The position numbers and the translations under genes were made by a program. The notes under the pieces are model-generated. The model was not told where the DNA came from. It made no database searches and was given only the letters and a program-made list of their open reading frames with translations. From assembly GCA_964472545.1 (NCBI GenBank), contig CAYYNP010000006.1, positions 20,647-84,646 of the forward strand: 64,000 nucleotides of DNA. Direction: 5' to 3'. This stretch comes from CAYYNP01 sp964472545 (lineage in GTDB: Bacteria > Planctomycetota > Planctomycetia > Pirellulales > Thermoguttaceae). Shown piece by piece: positions 56,604 to 64,000 of this stretch (positions are counted from its first letter, which is position 1; the number at the start of each line of letters is the position of its first letter).

Positions 56604-58655
56604 CTATTCGTCTTCTTCCGCGACTTCCTCAGCCGCTTCCGCCTGCGCCTTCCGCAGCCGTTCTTCCGGATCGACGATCAACACGTTCTCCCCGAAATCC
56701 TGCTCGTCCTCGACATACTGCCCGCTCTCGTCGATCTTCATGTCGGCCTCGACGGTCCGTTCTTGAGCGACCGCCAGCAGCTTCTCGTAGAGCGCCGTGC
56801 GGTCGGCGCCGTTGATGCGGTTGACGGCTCGGGCTACCTCGTCGAGATAGCGCACGAAGATCTGCCGCCGCTGGCCTTCGTGTTTGACGCGCTTGCGGCG
56901 GGTGAGATACATCTTCATCTTGCGGCCGACCGCTTGCAAGGCCAACCGGAGTTCCTTCTGGATCTCCGGATAACTGGCCACCGCCTCCTTCGACTCGCTG
57001 GTAAACGGCACCCAGACGCTGGCCATGTGGACCATCACCGTGATCGGGCCGCGGGGCAATTGGCCGCGCGATTGGCCCAGGCCGTACGATCGCCAGTTGG
57101 TCGACATGACCGTCTGCGTGATCGCGCAGCCGCCGCCCTGGAACTGCAAGGGCACGCGGTTGGCGTAGCGCAACACGTTCATCGTGTGGCCGTCGTGGAG
57201 GTTCACGTTGCGCATCGCGTCGTGCAGCTTGTCGAGGTCCTTCTCCTTCAGCCGGCCAGGCGAGACCCGCGGCTTGGTGCCGGCCTCTTTGAGGATCTTG
57301 TCGGCCGCCTCGACGCCCAGGCCGTCGAAGGTGGTCGAGAGGAACTGGCGGACCGTCCGCGCGTCGCTCTCTTCAAGCAACTCGACGAGCGTCTCCCGGC
57401 TAACGCGATGGGCCGTCGAGCCGCCGCCGTAAGCCAAGCCGACTTCGATCTGGAACGGGTTGCCGCGATAGACGGCCGGCGGCCGGGTGGCCGCGGCGTA
57501 GAACTCGCCCGGCACGACCTGGTGCAAGCCTTTGAGGATCAACTCTTCGCCGATCGGCGAAATGCAGTCGGTCGTGGGGGCCTTGATCTTCGTCTGCTGG
57601 ATCGAGCGGTAGATCTCGTCGGCCTCGTGGCGGCCACACTTCGTCGGGCGCGCCCGTGCGCTGATGCCGGCCCCTTCGCAGATCCGCCGCGAAACCGCCG
57701 GCGAGACGCGGGAGAACGACTTGATCAGGAACTGCGAGACGGTCGGCGCCTTGGTGTCTTTGAGCATGCCGACCAGCATTCCCAACTCGATGCCGTAGGG
57801 ATGCGGCTTGATCTCTTTCGGTTCGGCGGGCAGCCTTTCGGCCACCCGTTCATATTCCTTCTCGTTGTCGTCCGGATCGACGTAGTGGATCGCCACGTGG
57901 GGATTGGCGATGGCCGTTTGCTCGAGGTACTCATCGACACTGCCGCGTCCGCGTTGGTAGCGGGCTTCCAGTTCGATGGTCACTCGGGTACCGTGGTTGG
58001 CTTCGATCCACTCGATGCCGTGTTTCTCGATCGCTTTGAGGCCGCGTTGGCCCGGCGGGATATCGACGCCGTTGCCGCGGCCGTTGATGATCTCCGGCCG
58101 GTTGCGCTTGGTGTCGATCTGGATCTCGTAATAGTGGGCCGGCTTGCGGACGGAGACCTTCGACATGATCTTCACCGGCCGCCCGGTGGTCAGCAGCCCG
58201 TACATGCCCGCGGCGCTGATGCCGATGCCCTGTTGTCCGCGGCTCATCCGTAGCCGATGGAACTTCGAGCCGTAGAGCAGCTTGCCGAAGATCAACGGGA
58301 TCTGTTTCTTGAGGATTCCCGGGCCGTTGTCTTGCACGCCGACCTTGAAACGATCGGCGGCGATGCGTTCGATATGGACCCAGATCTCCGGCAGGATGCC
58401 GGCCTCTTCACAGGCGTCGATGGCGTTGTCGACGGCCTCTTTGACGGTCGTCAGCAGGGCCTTGCGGGGATTGTCGAAGCCCAGCAGGTGGCGGTTCTTG
58501 GCGAAAAACTCGCTGACCGAGATGTCGCGCTGGCTGGCGGCCATCGACTGGGCCGTGGCGCGGCGGCGGCGCGGCGGGGCGCCGTTGGAGCCTGCTTTGG
58601 CGGAGATCTTTCTTCGGGCGGCGGGGCTTGCCTTACGCGACGTGGTGGTGGCCAA
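56604..58655 (-). CDS. top6B: DNA topoisomerase VI subunit B
   Basis: A 683-residue GHKL ATPase subunit that drives strand passage with Top6A. The Bergerat fold is intact: N-box KEAVDNAIDACEEAG (Glu73, Asn77), VQDNGPGI (Asp109) and SRGQQGIGISAAGMYGLLTTG split over 138-158. Then come the helix-two-turn-helix and transducer regions (QFLSTTFDGLGVEAADKIL; TVMVHMASVWVPFTSESKEA). The N-terminal 40 residues are Arg/Lys/Ala-rich and absent from most archaeal homologs; the C-terminus is acidic (EEVAEEDE). Confidence 0.93.
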   Translation of the reverse strand: MATTTSRKASPAARRKISAKAGSNGAPPRRRRATAQSMAASQRDISVSEFFAKNRHLLGFDNPRKALLTTVKEAVDNAIDACEEAGILPEIWVHIERIAADRFKVGVQDNGPGILKKQIPLIFGKLLYGSKFHRLRMSRGQQGIGISAAGMYGLLTTGRPVKIMSKVSVRKPAHYYEIQIDTKRNRPEIINGRGNGVDIPPGQRGLKAIEKHGIEWIEANHGTRVTIELEARYQRGRGSVDEYLEQTAIANPHVAIHYVDPDDNEKEYERVAERLPAEPKEIKPHPYGIELGMLVGMLKDTKAPTVSQFLIKSFSRVSPAVSRRICEGAGISARARPTKCGRHEADEIYRSIQQTKIKAPTTDCISPIGEELILKGLHQVVPGEFYAAATRPPAVYRGNPFQIEVGLAYGGGSTAHRVSRETLVELLEESDARTVRQFLSTTFDGLGVEAADKILKEAGTKPRVSPGRLKEKDLDKLHDAMRNVNLHDGHTMNVLRYANRVPLQFQGGGCAITQTVMSTNWRSYGLGQSRGQLPRGPITVMVHMASVWVPFTSESKEAVASYPEIQKELRLALQAVGRKMKMYLTRRKRVKHEGQRRQIFVRYLDEVARAVNRINGADRTALYEKLLAVAQERTVEADMKIDESGQYVEDEQDFGENVLIVDPEERLRKAQAEAAEEVAEEDE

Positions 58656-58947
58656 TCTGGTGGCTCCCTCGACGAGGGTGTTAAGCGATGCGGTTTTGAG
58701 TGCAGATTGGAGGGATTATAGCGGCTTTGCCGGCACCTCTCTACCCGGCTTTGCCCGGCCCACCGGACTATCTGGCACGCCTGCCACATCCGGCAGATAA
58801 AGACTCACCCGCAGGACCACCACAAGCCGAGGTACCTTCTAGCGGCGTGCCGACAAGGCGCCTGCTACCCACACCCAAATTCCCCGGGACCGGTGTCCCG
58901 ACCCACCTCGAAACACGTTCCTTCCCGCAAACCAGAGGAGCTCCACG

Positions 58948-59364
58948 ATGCTTGGCAGACTCTTGCCCGTTGCGATTGGCTGCGCGGCGGCGCTGATGAT
59001 TTCCTGTATGGCGACCGATGCCGACGCCCAGATCGTCAGTCCCCCCGGCGCGACGCCCGGGCTATTCTACAACTACTACGTACCACCCGGTGGATGCGGC
59101 GGCACGGGGGCCCAGTTATACGTGGCTCCACGTCCCACGCCGCCGGTCGTCGGACACACCTACCACACCTATCAACCGCTGATGCCGCACGAGTTCCTCT
59201 ACAAGCATCGGCGGACCTACACCAGCCGCAATCCCGACGGCGGACGGACGCGAACCACGGTGACCTGGGGGGGCAGCCCGGTCGATTTCAGCCGGATTGG
59301 CGGCGTACCCAAGGCGATCGCGCCGCGGCCGCTGTTGGACAAGTGCAACCCCTTGAACTGGTAG
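58948..59364 (+). CDS. Small exported Tyr/Pro-rich protein
   Basis: A 138-residue protein with signal peptide (LLPVAIGCAAALMISCMATD, cleavage near ADA-QIV). The mature part is rich in Tyr, Pro, Gly and Thr: GLFYNYYVPPGGCGG, HTYHTYQPLMPHEFLYKHRR. AGAGGAG precedes the ATG. It pairs with the next small exported gene 16 bases downstream. Likely an envelope protein; no family recognised. The 292-base gap upstream shows no other gene. Confidence 0.65.
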   Translation: MLGRLLPVAIGCAAALMISCMATDADAQIVSPPGATPGLFYNYYVPPGGCGGTGAQLYVAPRPTPPVVGHTYHTYQPLMPHEFLYKHRRTYTSRNPDGGRTRTTVTWGGSPVDFSRIGGVPKAIAPRPLLDKCNPLNW

Positions 59365-59380
59365 AAGGGAGACCCCAGCG

Positions 59381-59734
59381 ATGAAGAACTTCCTGTTGAT
59401 CGCCGTGGCTGCGGTACTCGTCGTGGGGAGCTTCTGCGACTCGGCCGAGGCCTTGCAGTTGCGCGCCCGGCACCAAAACCCCTGGTCCGCATGGCACGGC
59501 AACTATGCGCACACGGCCTGGGGCACACCCGTGGCACTGGTGGTGCCGCCGACGGTCGAGTATCAGACCAACTGGGGCTGGGGCGTGGGGAACACCCGCG
59601 TTACGCCCATCACGCCACAGTTTCAGCGCAACTGGCCGGGACCGCCCAACGGCACGCGGCGATTCCATCCCACGCCGGCCTGGCCAAACGACACCAACCA
59701 ATTCGGCACCTACTACATTCGCGGCCCCTGGTAG
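59381..59734 (+). CDS. Small exported Trp/Pro-rich protein
   Basis: A 117-residue protein with signal peptide (NFLLIAVAAVLVVGSFCDSA ending EALQ). The mature sequence is rich in Trp, Pro, Asn and Thr: NPWSAWHGNYAHTAWG, VEYQTNWGWGVGNTRV. It forms a two-gene unit with the preceding gene and is followed by a strong terminator at 59771. Function unknown. Confidence 0.65.
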   Translation: MKNFLLIAVAAVLVVGSFCDSAEALQLRARHQNPWSAWHGNYAHTAWGTPVALVVPPTVEYQTNWGWGVGNTRVTPITPQFQRNWPGPPNGTRRFHPTPAWPNDTNQFGTYYIRGPW

Positions 59735-59770
59735 CCCCAACCAGCCGAAGAGTCCCATCGCACGGGCGTT

Positions 59771-59803
59771 CAGGGCGGTCTCTGAGAGAGGCCGCCCTGT
59801 TTT
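59771..59803 (+). terminator. Rho-independent terminator
   Basis: CAGGGCGGTCTC (59771-59782) pairs with GAGGCCGCCCTG (59788-59799), with one G-U pair and a 5-base loop, followed by TTTT. It ends the two-gene unit of small exported proteins. Confidence 0.85.
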
Positions 59804-60052
59804 CGTTCACAGAGCTGCCATCAGAGGTCGCGTCTGGGGCCAGCACGCGACATAAGTGCTCCGACGTGACATCATATCGACGGCGCTCCGTTGGAGTGCG
59901 GCGCCATCGAGTTGTCGACCTAGAATCGCAAGTCATTCTTATAAAACGATTTACGATCGGCATTCTGCGCCGCAGCGCCTTCCGGCACGTTGGTTGCATT
60001 TTCACCGGACAGAACGTCCCCGCAAACGACCCGTTGGAAGGAGGGTGCTGCC
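59804..60052. other. Gap upstream of the membrane microprotein
   Basis: No gene or RNA was recognised between the terminator and the microprotein start. TATAAA at 59940 could be a -10 element, but no -35 partner at normal spacing was found. The strong ribosome-binding site AAGGAGGG ends the gap. Confidence 0.4.
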
Positions 60053-60124
60053 ATGTTGCTGGAACTACTCATCGGGCTGGTGCCGCTGGTCGTACTCAGC
60101 GCGGCGGTCGCGGTTCGTCCGTAA
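60053..60124 (+). CDS. 23-residue hydrophobic membrane microprotein
   Basis: ATG at 60053 follows a near-ideal ribosome-binding site, AAGGAGGG, 8 bases upstream. The peptide begins MLLELLIGLVPLVV and ends AVAVRP: a single short transmembrane helix with no charged residue except Glu4 and Arg22. The stop TAA is at 60122-60124. In another frame the next codons encode a basic tail, VRNLLRIDRKRHFQPKKRPP and so on, ending at a TGA at 60204-60206, so a frameshift could give a protein of about 50 residues. A hairpin at 60236 follows. Function unknown. Confidence 0.5.
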   Translation: MLLELLIGLVPLVVLSAAVAVRP

Positions 60125-60235
60125 CCTGCTCCGCATCGATCGCAAGCGGCACTTTCAGCCAAAGAAACGACCCCCCTGCCAGTTGCCACCCCCCAAGGCG
60201 CCCTGAACGCAGTTACCGCCTGCGCAGAAAAACAA

Positions 60236-60268
60236 GACCCCACGTTGCTGCCAACGTGGGGTCTCTTC
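60236..60268 (+). terminator. Terminator-like hairpin after the microprotein
   Basis: GACCCCACGTTG (60236-60247) pairs perfectly with CAACGTGGGGTC (60252-60263) around CTGC, followed by the weak T-tract TCTTC. Confidence 0.6.
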
Positions 60269-60512
60269 ATGCGCGGCGGGAGGCGCGCCCTTCGTGGGGG
60301 CATGGGTAAACCAAGTAACGTGCAGAGAGATTCATCACCCTCCCAGCTTCTCTAGCCGGAAAAATCTCTGCAATCGGAACGTTTTGGATAATCGGAACAA
60401 TGTTAAGCAGCCGTTTTTCCGAAAGGTAATCGTGTGGAGGAACGTGTAGGACGCCGGATCGCCGGCTGCCCGTATCGACCTTCGCTCGGCGGGATACTAC
60501 GGAGACGCGCGG
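60264..60512. other. Gap upstream of the OprO/P-like porin
   Basis: It contains an imperfect inverted repeat TGCAGAGAGATT (from 60321) / AATCTCTGCA (to 60372) and an isolated GATAAT (60387-60392). No convincing -35 box and no gene were found. Confidence 0.35.
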
Positions 60513-62555
60513 ATGAGACGACGCATTGCCCTGGAACTGATCGGGTTGCTCGGCATCCTGGCCACGGTGGCCGGGATGAGTTCGGCTCAGCAGTCGGGTG
60601 GCGGAGTGGACTTGCACGGGCGTCTCTCGGGGCTAAGCGGACTGGGCAGCGGTCATCGTGCTACGGCCCCGCCGGTAGTATTGGCGTCCTCGCCGAGCAC
60701 CACAACGCCACAAGGCACACACCAGCCCGACGCTGTGTTGATGCAGCTTGGGCCTCTGATCACGCTGGGGAAGCCGCCGCAGAAGCCGTTGCCTGCCCAG
60801 ATCGAACGGCCCAGGGGCGAATTACGACCGGTGGCCGCATGGCAGGTGGTCGAGCCGCCGCCCGGGGCGTTTCCCGATCTGGGGCTGCCATCGGTGATTG
60901 CCGCACCAAAAACGCCTGATCCAAGCAATGCGGTTGGGGAATTGAGCGAGTCGTCCGCGCCCGCCGACCCTCCACCGGCCGAACCGGAAAGCGCGGTCAT
61001 TCCGCCTGACGCAAAGACCATCCCGTTTCCTCAGGCCGCCCCGGCCGACGTTCCCCCGGCATCGCCGACGATTTCTGTACCGCCAACGATCACTGCACAG
61101 CCGTCCGGGCCGTTGCGCGCATCGCCGGCCGACGTTCTCGGCGACCTGCGGGTGATGGAGCCTTTGGAACTTCAGCAGTTGTACGAACGGGCCGGCGAGT
61201 TGGAGGGCGATCGGGAAAACCGGCGGCTGTTCGAACGGCTGCGCGAGGCAACCGAAACGACCCAAGTCGGAATCGATACCACGGCCGAAGAGTGGGTGCA
61301 TCGTTGGGGCGGGCGGATCCACACCGACTGGGCACATTGGGCCGCCACCCCGCAACTCCATCCGCCGATACCCGTCAACAATCCCGGGTTCGGCGATTTC
61401 CAGCCGCTCGATCCCGATACCTCGTCGCCGGCCAGCCAGTCGAACTACGTCGAGTTCCGCCGTCTGCGATTGTCCGCCGCCGGCGAGGGATACGGAGTCT
61501 ACGACTACCAATTGGCGATCGAGTTCGCCCCGGAGGCCGAGATCGACCCCGACGACCTGACCGGCCGTTTCGGCGTCGAAGTGAAAAACGCCTTTGTCGG
61601 CATTTCCGACGTGCCGTACCTAGGCTACGTTCGCTTGGGACATTTCAAGGCCCCGTTCAGTCTCTCGGAGTTGACCGGCAGCAACGATATCACGTTCATG
61701 GAACGTTCGCTGGCACACGTCTTCGCCCCCGGCCGCGAATTGGGGATCGGCGTGAACAACCACTCGCCATGCCACAACATGGCCTGGGCCTATGGGGCCT
61801 TCTTCGACGAACTCGACGAGATGGGGCACACGCTCGACGACGACAACCAGGGCTTCCGGCTCGTGGGGCGGATGGCCTGGACGCCGCGTTACGACACGCT
61901 CTCCGAAGGCCGCTATCTGTTTCACACCGGCATCGCCTACGCGATGACGCAGGACCAGGACGACCGTGTCCGCTTCCGATCGCGGCCGGAAATCCACCGC
62001 GGTAGCCGGCTGATCGATACGCGGCTAGTCGACGGCCCGGACTTCGACAGCGGCATCACTTCGACCGACGACATTGCGACCGGGTTGTACCACACCTTCG
62101 GCGCCGAACTCGCTTGGGTCCACGGGCCACTGTCGATTCAAAGCGAGTGGATCTGGACCAGTATCAACGACGTCGGCTCCGGGACGACGGACCTCTTCGG
62201 TGCCTACGTCTACGCCAGTTACTTCCTCACCGGCGAACACCGGCCCTACGATCGCACCACGGGAGTGTTCGACGGCGTGGTGCCGTACGAGAACTTCTGG
62301 ATGGTCAACACGCCCCGCGGACGCCGGGCCGGCTGGGGGGCCTGGGAATTGGCCGCACGCTGGTCGCATCTCGACTTCAGCCAGGTCGAAGGGCAACAGC
62401 TTCACGACCTGACCGTGGGCGTTAATTGGCACTGGAGCCCGAACACACGACTGATCTTCAACTGGATCCACACCTTCGTCCACCGCGATGTGGGCAACGT
62501 GGCCGACACCGGCCAAGGCGACATCCTGGCCACCCGATTGCAGGTTACGTTCTAA
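60513..62555 (+). CDS. OprO/OprP-type phosphate-selective porin with long Pro-rich N-terminus
   Basis: A 680-residue protein. Signal peptide LELIGLLGILATVAGMSSAQ, a long Pro/Ala-rich disordered region (residues 30-210), a short coiled coil (ELQQLYERAGELEGDRENRR), then the barrel: RWGGRIHTDWAHWA, VEFRRLRLSAAGEGYGVYDY, GYVRLGHFKAPFSLSELTGS and FMERSLAHVFAPGRELGIGV are typical of the porin O/P family. It ends in Phe (LQVTF). Outer-membrane channel; anion or phosphate specificity is only the family's name. Confidence 0.85.
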   Translation: MRRRIALELIGLLGILATVAGMSSAQQSGGGVDLHGRLSGLSGLGSGHRATAPPVVLASSPSTTTPQGTHQPDAVLMQLGPLITLGKPPQKPLPAQIERPRGELRPVAAWQVVEPPPGAFPDLGLPSVIAAPKTPDPSNAVGELSESSAPADPPPAEPESAVIPPDAKTIPFPQAAPADVPPASPTISVPPTITAQPSGPLRASPADVLGDLRVMEPLELQQLYERAGELEGDRENRRLFERLREATETTQVGIDTTAEEWVHRWGGRIHTDWAHWAATPQLHPPIPVNNPGFGDFQPLDPDTSSPASQSNYVEFRRLRLSAAGEGYGVYDYQLAIEFAPEAEIDPDDLTGRFGVEVKNAFVGISDVPYLGYVRLGHFKAPFSLSELTGSNDITFMERSLAHVFAPGRELGIGVNNHSPCHNMAWAYGAFFDELDEMGHTLDDDNQGFRLVGRMAWTPRYDTLSEGRYLFHTGIAYAMTQDQDDRVRFRSRPEIHRGSRLIDTRLVDGPDFDSGITSTDDIATGLYHTFGAELAWVHGPLSIQSEWIWTSINDVGSGTTDLFGAYVYASYFLTGEHRPYDRTTGVFDGVVPYENFWMVNTPRGRRAGWGAWELAARWSHLDFSQVEGQQLHDLTVGVNWHWSPNTRLIFNWIHTFVHRDVGNVADTGQGDILATRLQVTF

Positions 62556-62590
62556 GCAAGGCCCACGCCGGCCCAAGGAGAGGACGCACG

Positions 62591-63295
62591 ATGCACTTCA
62601 TTCGCAACGCACCGCTGTTGGTGGTAACGGTCTGGCTGCTGGGGCTGACTCACGCAGAGACTCGGGCCGCCGATTCGTGCTGCACGCGTTGCGGTGGCCA
62701 CAGCGGTGTGCAGCGCGTCTGCCGCCCGATCCTTACGACCAAGAGGGTGGAGGTGACCTGTTGGGACGGCGTGCGTGAAGAATTCTGTCTGCCGCAGAAG
62801 GACACGTGTGGCGAACCCTACGGGCTGGTGCCCGGTGTTTTGCATCCCACGCGCGGCCAGATCCACAGCCGAAACAAACTGATGCGGAAGACGGTGATCG
62901 AAGAAGTTCCCGTCGTGCGCTGGGTGGTGGAGTACGTCTGCGTGGGCTGTCGTTCGGCCGCCACGACGGCCACAACGCCACCGCTTGGCACGACCCCGCC
63001 GGTGGGCAACACGCCGCCGGCCGACCAAAGGCGAGAGCCTACGCCCGCGCCACCGCGAGAACTGCCGCGAAAACCGCAGCCGGCACCGCCAGCAGAGCCG
63101 CTGCCCACGCCGCGGGAGGAGCCGTTGCCGCCGGCGATCGCTCCGCCGCCGCTGACGCCGCTGCCGGTTCCGCCGACCGACGAGGTGTCGGGCGTCAGGA
63201 GCGTCGACGGGAAGGTGCGTCCGGCGGGGCTCACGCAGCGAAGGCCGTCGTCGCTCGACGGCGTGATCGATCGGCTGGAGGGTTTCTTCCGATAG
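62591..63295 (+). CDS. Exported Cys-containing protein with Pro-rich tail
   Basis: A 234-residue protein. ATG 62591 follows GGAGAGGA; signal peptide APLLVVTVWLLGLTHAETRA. Residues 28-120 hold eight Cys (CCTRCGGHSG, CRPILTTKRVEVTCWDG, EFCLPQKDTCGE, CVGCRS), enough for disulfides or metal binding. The rest is a Pro-rich tail and a short final helix. It is 35 bases downstream of the porin, probably one operon. No family recognised. Confidence 0.65.
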   Translation: MHFIRNAPLLVVTVWLLGLTHAETRAADSCCTRCGGHSGVQRVCRPILTTKRVEVTCWDGVREEFCLPQKDTCGEPYGLVPGVLHPTRGQIHSRNKLMRKTVIEEVPVVRWVVEYVCVGCRSAATTATTPPLGTTPPVGNTPPADQRREPTPAPPRELPRKPQPAPPAEPLPTPREEPLPPAIAPPPLTPLPVPPTDEVSGVRSVDGKVRPAGLTQRRPSSLDGVIDRLEGFFR

Positions 63296-63364
63296 ACGAT
63301 CTACCAGTCGCCACCAAAAGGAAAACACGGCCAAAACGAAAACTGCCAGAAGGGAAACCCGAAG

Positions 63365-63913
63365 ATGCGATATCATCGACAATCGAACACGGCCTCGCGC
63401 AGATGGCCGGCGTGGCCGTCGGCCTGTCTGACGGTGGGGCTGGCGGCGATTGTGTTGGGCTTGCTGGTGCCTGCCTGGCTCTTCCCGGAAACGGCCGCCG
63501 TGCGGGGGCAGGACCTGCCGGGATTGCAGACGATCTCGCCGCCGGACGACGCCGAGGTCCGCACCACCGACTTGATCCGGCTGGCCGACACGTACGCCGA
63601 CGCCCTGGCAGAAATGAAGATCGCGCAGGTGCGGATCGATACGCTCTGCTCACTTCGTCAGAGCGTGGTCGTCACCGATCTGGAGATCCAAGTGGCCAGG
63701 ATCCGCCTGCAGATGTCTCAGCGGAAGACCGGCATCTTGCGGACGATCGTCGAGTCGGAATTGGCCACCGCCATCGCAAAGCTGGCGAGCCTGAGAGAAA
63801 CCCAGGTCGCCACTCAACGATTGCGCCCCGACCAGGACGAACTGCAGTGGCCTGAGATCATCCGCGCGGAATCGGCCATCCGAGTACTGAGGATGATTCT
63901 GGAGATGACATAG
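63365..63913 (+). CDS. Exported coiled-coil protein, function unknown
   Basis: A 182-residue protein with a membrane or signal segment near residues 20-42 (LTVGLAAIVLGLLVPAWLF) and a mature helical part: RLADTYADALAEMKIAQVRI and DLEIQVARIRLQMSQRKTGI suggest a coiled coil. It follows the Cys-rich gene by 69 bases. No family recognised. A GGATGAAGG repeat starts at the stop codon. Confidence 0.6.
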   Translation: MRYHRQSNTASRRWPAWPSACLTVGLAAIVLGLLVPAWLFPETAAVRGQDLPGLQTISPPDDAEVRTTDLIRLADTYADALAEMKIAQVRIDTLCSLRQSVVVTDLEIQVARIRLQMSQRKTGILRTIVESELATAIAKLASLRETQVATQRLRPDQDELQWPEIIRAESAIRVLRMILEMT

Positions 63914-64000
63914 CGGGAGAGGGGGAGGAAGGATGAGGTATGAAGGTGGAAGGAAGATGGAGGAAGGATGAAGGTGGAAGGATGAAGGAAGGGGGCGGCT
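63914..64000 (+). repeat. Purine-rich GGATGAAGG repeat, runs off the window
   Basis: Units such as GGAGGAAGGATGAGG, GAAGGTGGAAGGAAGATGG and GGAAGGATGAAGGTGGAAGG are reiterated up to the window end. Same type as 44620-44670 and 37978-38014. Confidence 0.75.

Noticed and set aside
56502..58253. 583-residue open frame opposite top6B
   Set aside because: Antisense shadow; top6B on the minus strand has a full ATPase signature.
63914..64000. Coding sequence in the purine-rich window end
   Set aside because: It is low-complexity GGATGAAGG repeat also seen at two other places; reading frames through it have no protein character.

Overview
The window reads as chromosome from a high-GC planctomycete, probably of the Pirellulales type. 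The pointers are three PEP-CTERM proteins, many exported PQQ-type beta-propeller, HEAT and TPR proteins, a hydrazine-synthase-alpha-like diheme protein, a Tat-exported sugar isomerase-like protein, an alginate-export-type and an OprO/P-type porin, archaeal-type DNA topoisomerase VI, futalosine-pathway menaquinone genes and long gene-poor gaps filled with small inverted repeats. This is inference from gene content; there is no rRNA here. I saw no tRNA, rRNA, CRISPR array, transposase or phage module.

Layout. 1-2780: end of a YWTD-repeat PEP-CTERM protein, then a TPR protein fused to a glycosyltransferase-like domain. 2886-10157: molybdenum island with mobA, a NuoE-like subunit, a NuoF-like subunit, a selenocysteine formate dehydrogenase read through an in-frame UGA (7236-7238), and a cinA-like gene. 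10254-12133: clpX and a small membrane protein. 12386-20556: KDPG aldolase, a two-module exported protein, an alginate-export-type porin, a GH-A-like secreted protein, a TerB-like protein and a TPR membrane protein. 20765-24550: recO, a BamD-like lipoprotein, lptE-like lipoprotein, folP. 25012-27194: two PEP-CTERM proteins behind a leader with a promoter-like site and an intrinsic-terminator-like hairpin. 27212-30873: GNAT enzyme, then an ECF sigma factor / anti-sigma-like / PDZ operon. 31028-35473: a 1,480-residue membrane protein with a caspase-like domain that lacks the catalytic Cys. 35615-44619: exported redox/propeller cluster. 44889-49928: HEAT protein, glycosyltransferase-like protein, B12-binding radical SAM enzyme, three small proteins. 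50034-54127: esterase, mqnE, UbiA-type prenyltransferase, 2-keto-3-deoxygluconate kinase-like. 54296-58655: topoisomerase VI A, a SIMPL-domain protein, topoisomerase VI B. 58948-63913: small exported proteins, a 23-residue membrane microprotein, OprO/P-like porin, Pro-rich exported protein.

How genes work together. MobA supplies the guanylated molybdopterin needed by the formate dehydrogenase; the NuoE/NuoF-like partners would pass formate electrons to NAD(H), possibly with ferredoxin. KDPG aldolase and the KDG kinase belong to the same sugar-acid route although they are 40 kb apart. mqnE and the UbiA-type gene are adjacent steps or near-steps of menaquinone synthesis. BamD-like, LptE-like and porin genes build a Gram-negative-type outer membrane.

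The most unusual features are (1) the UGA/SECIS formate dehydrogenase, (2) the topoisomerase VI pair around a SIMPL gene, (3) the pseudo-caspase giant, (4) the hydrazine-synthase-alpha relative, and (5) about ten families of short inverted repeats, several of which supply stop codons, start codons or in-frame peptide segments to neighbouring genes.
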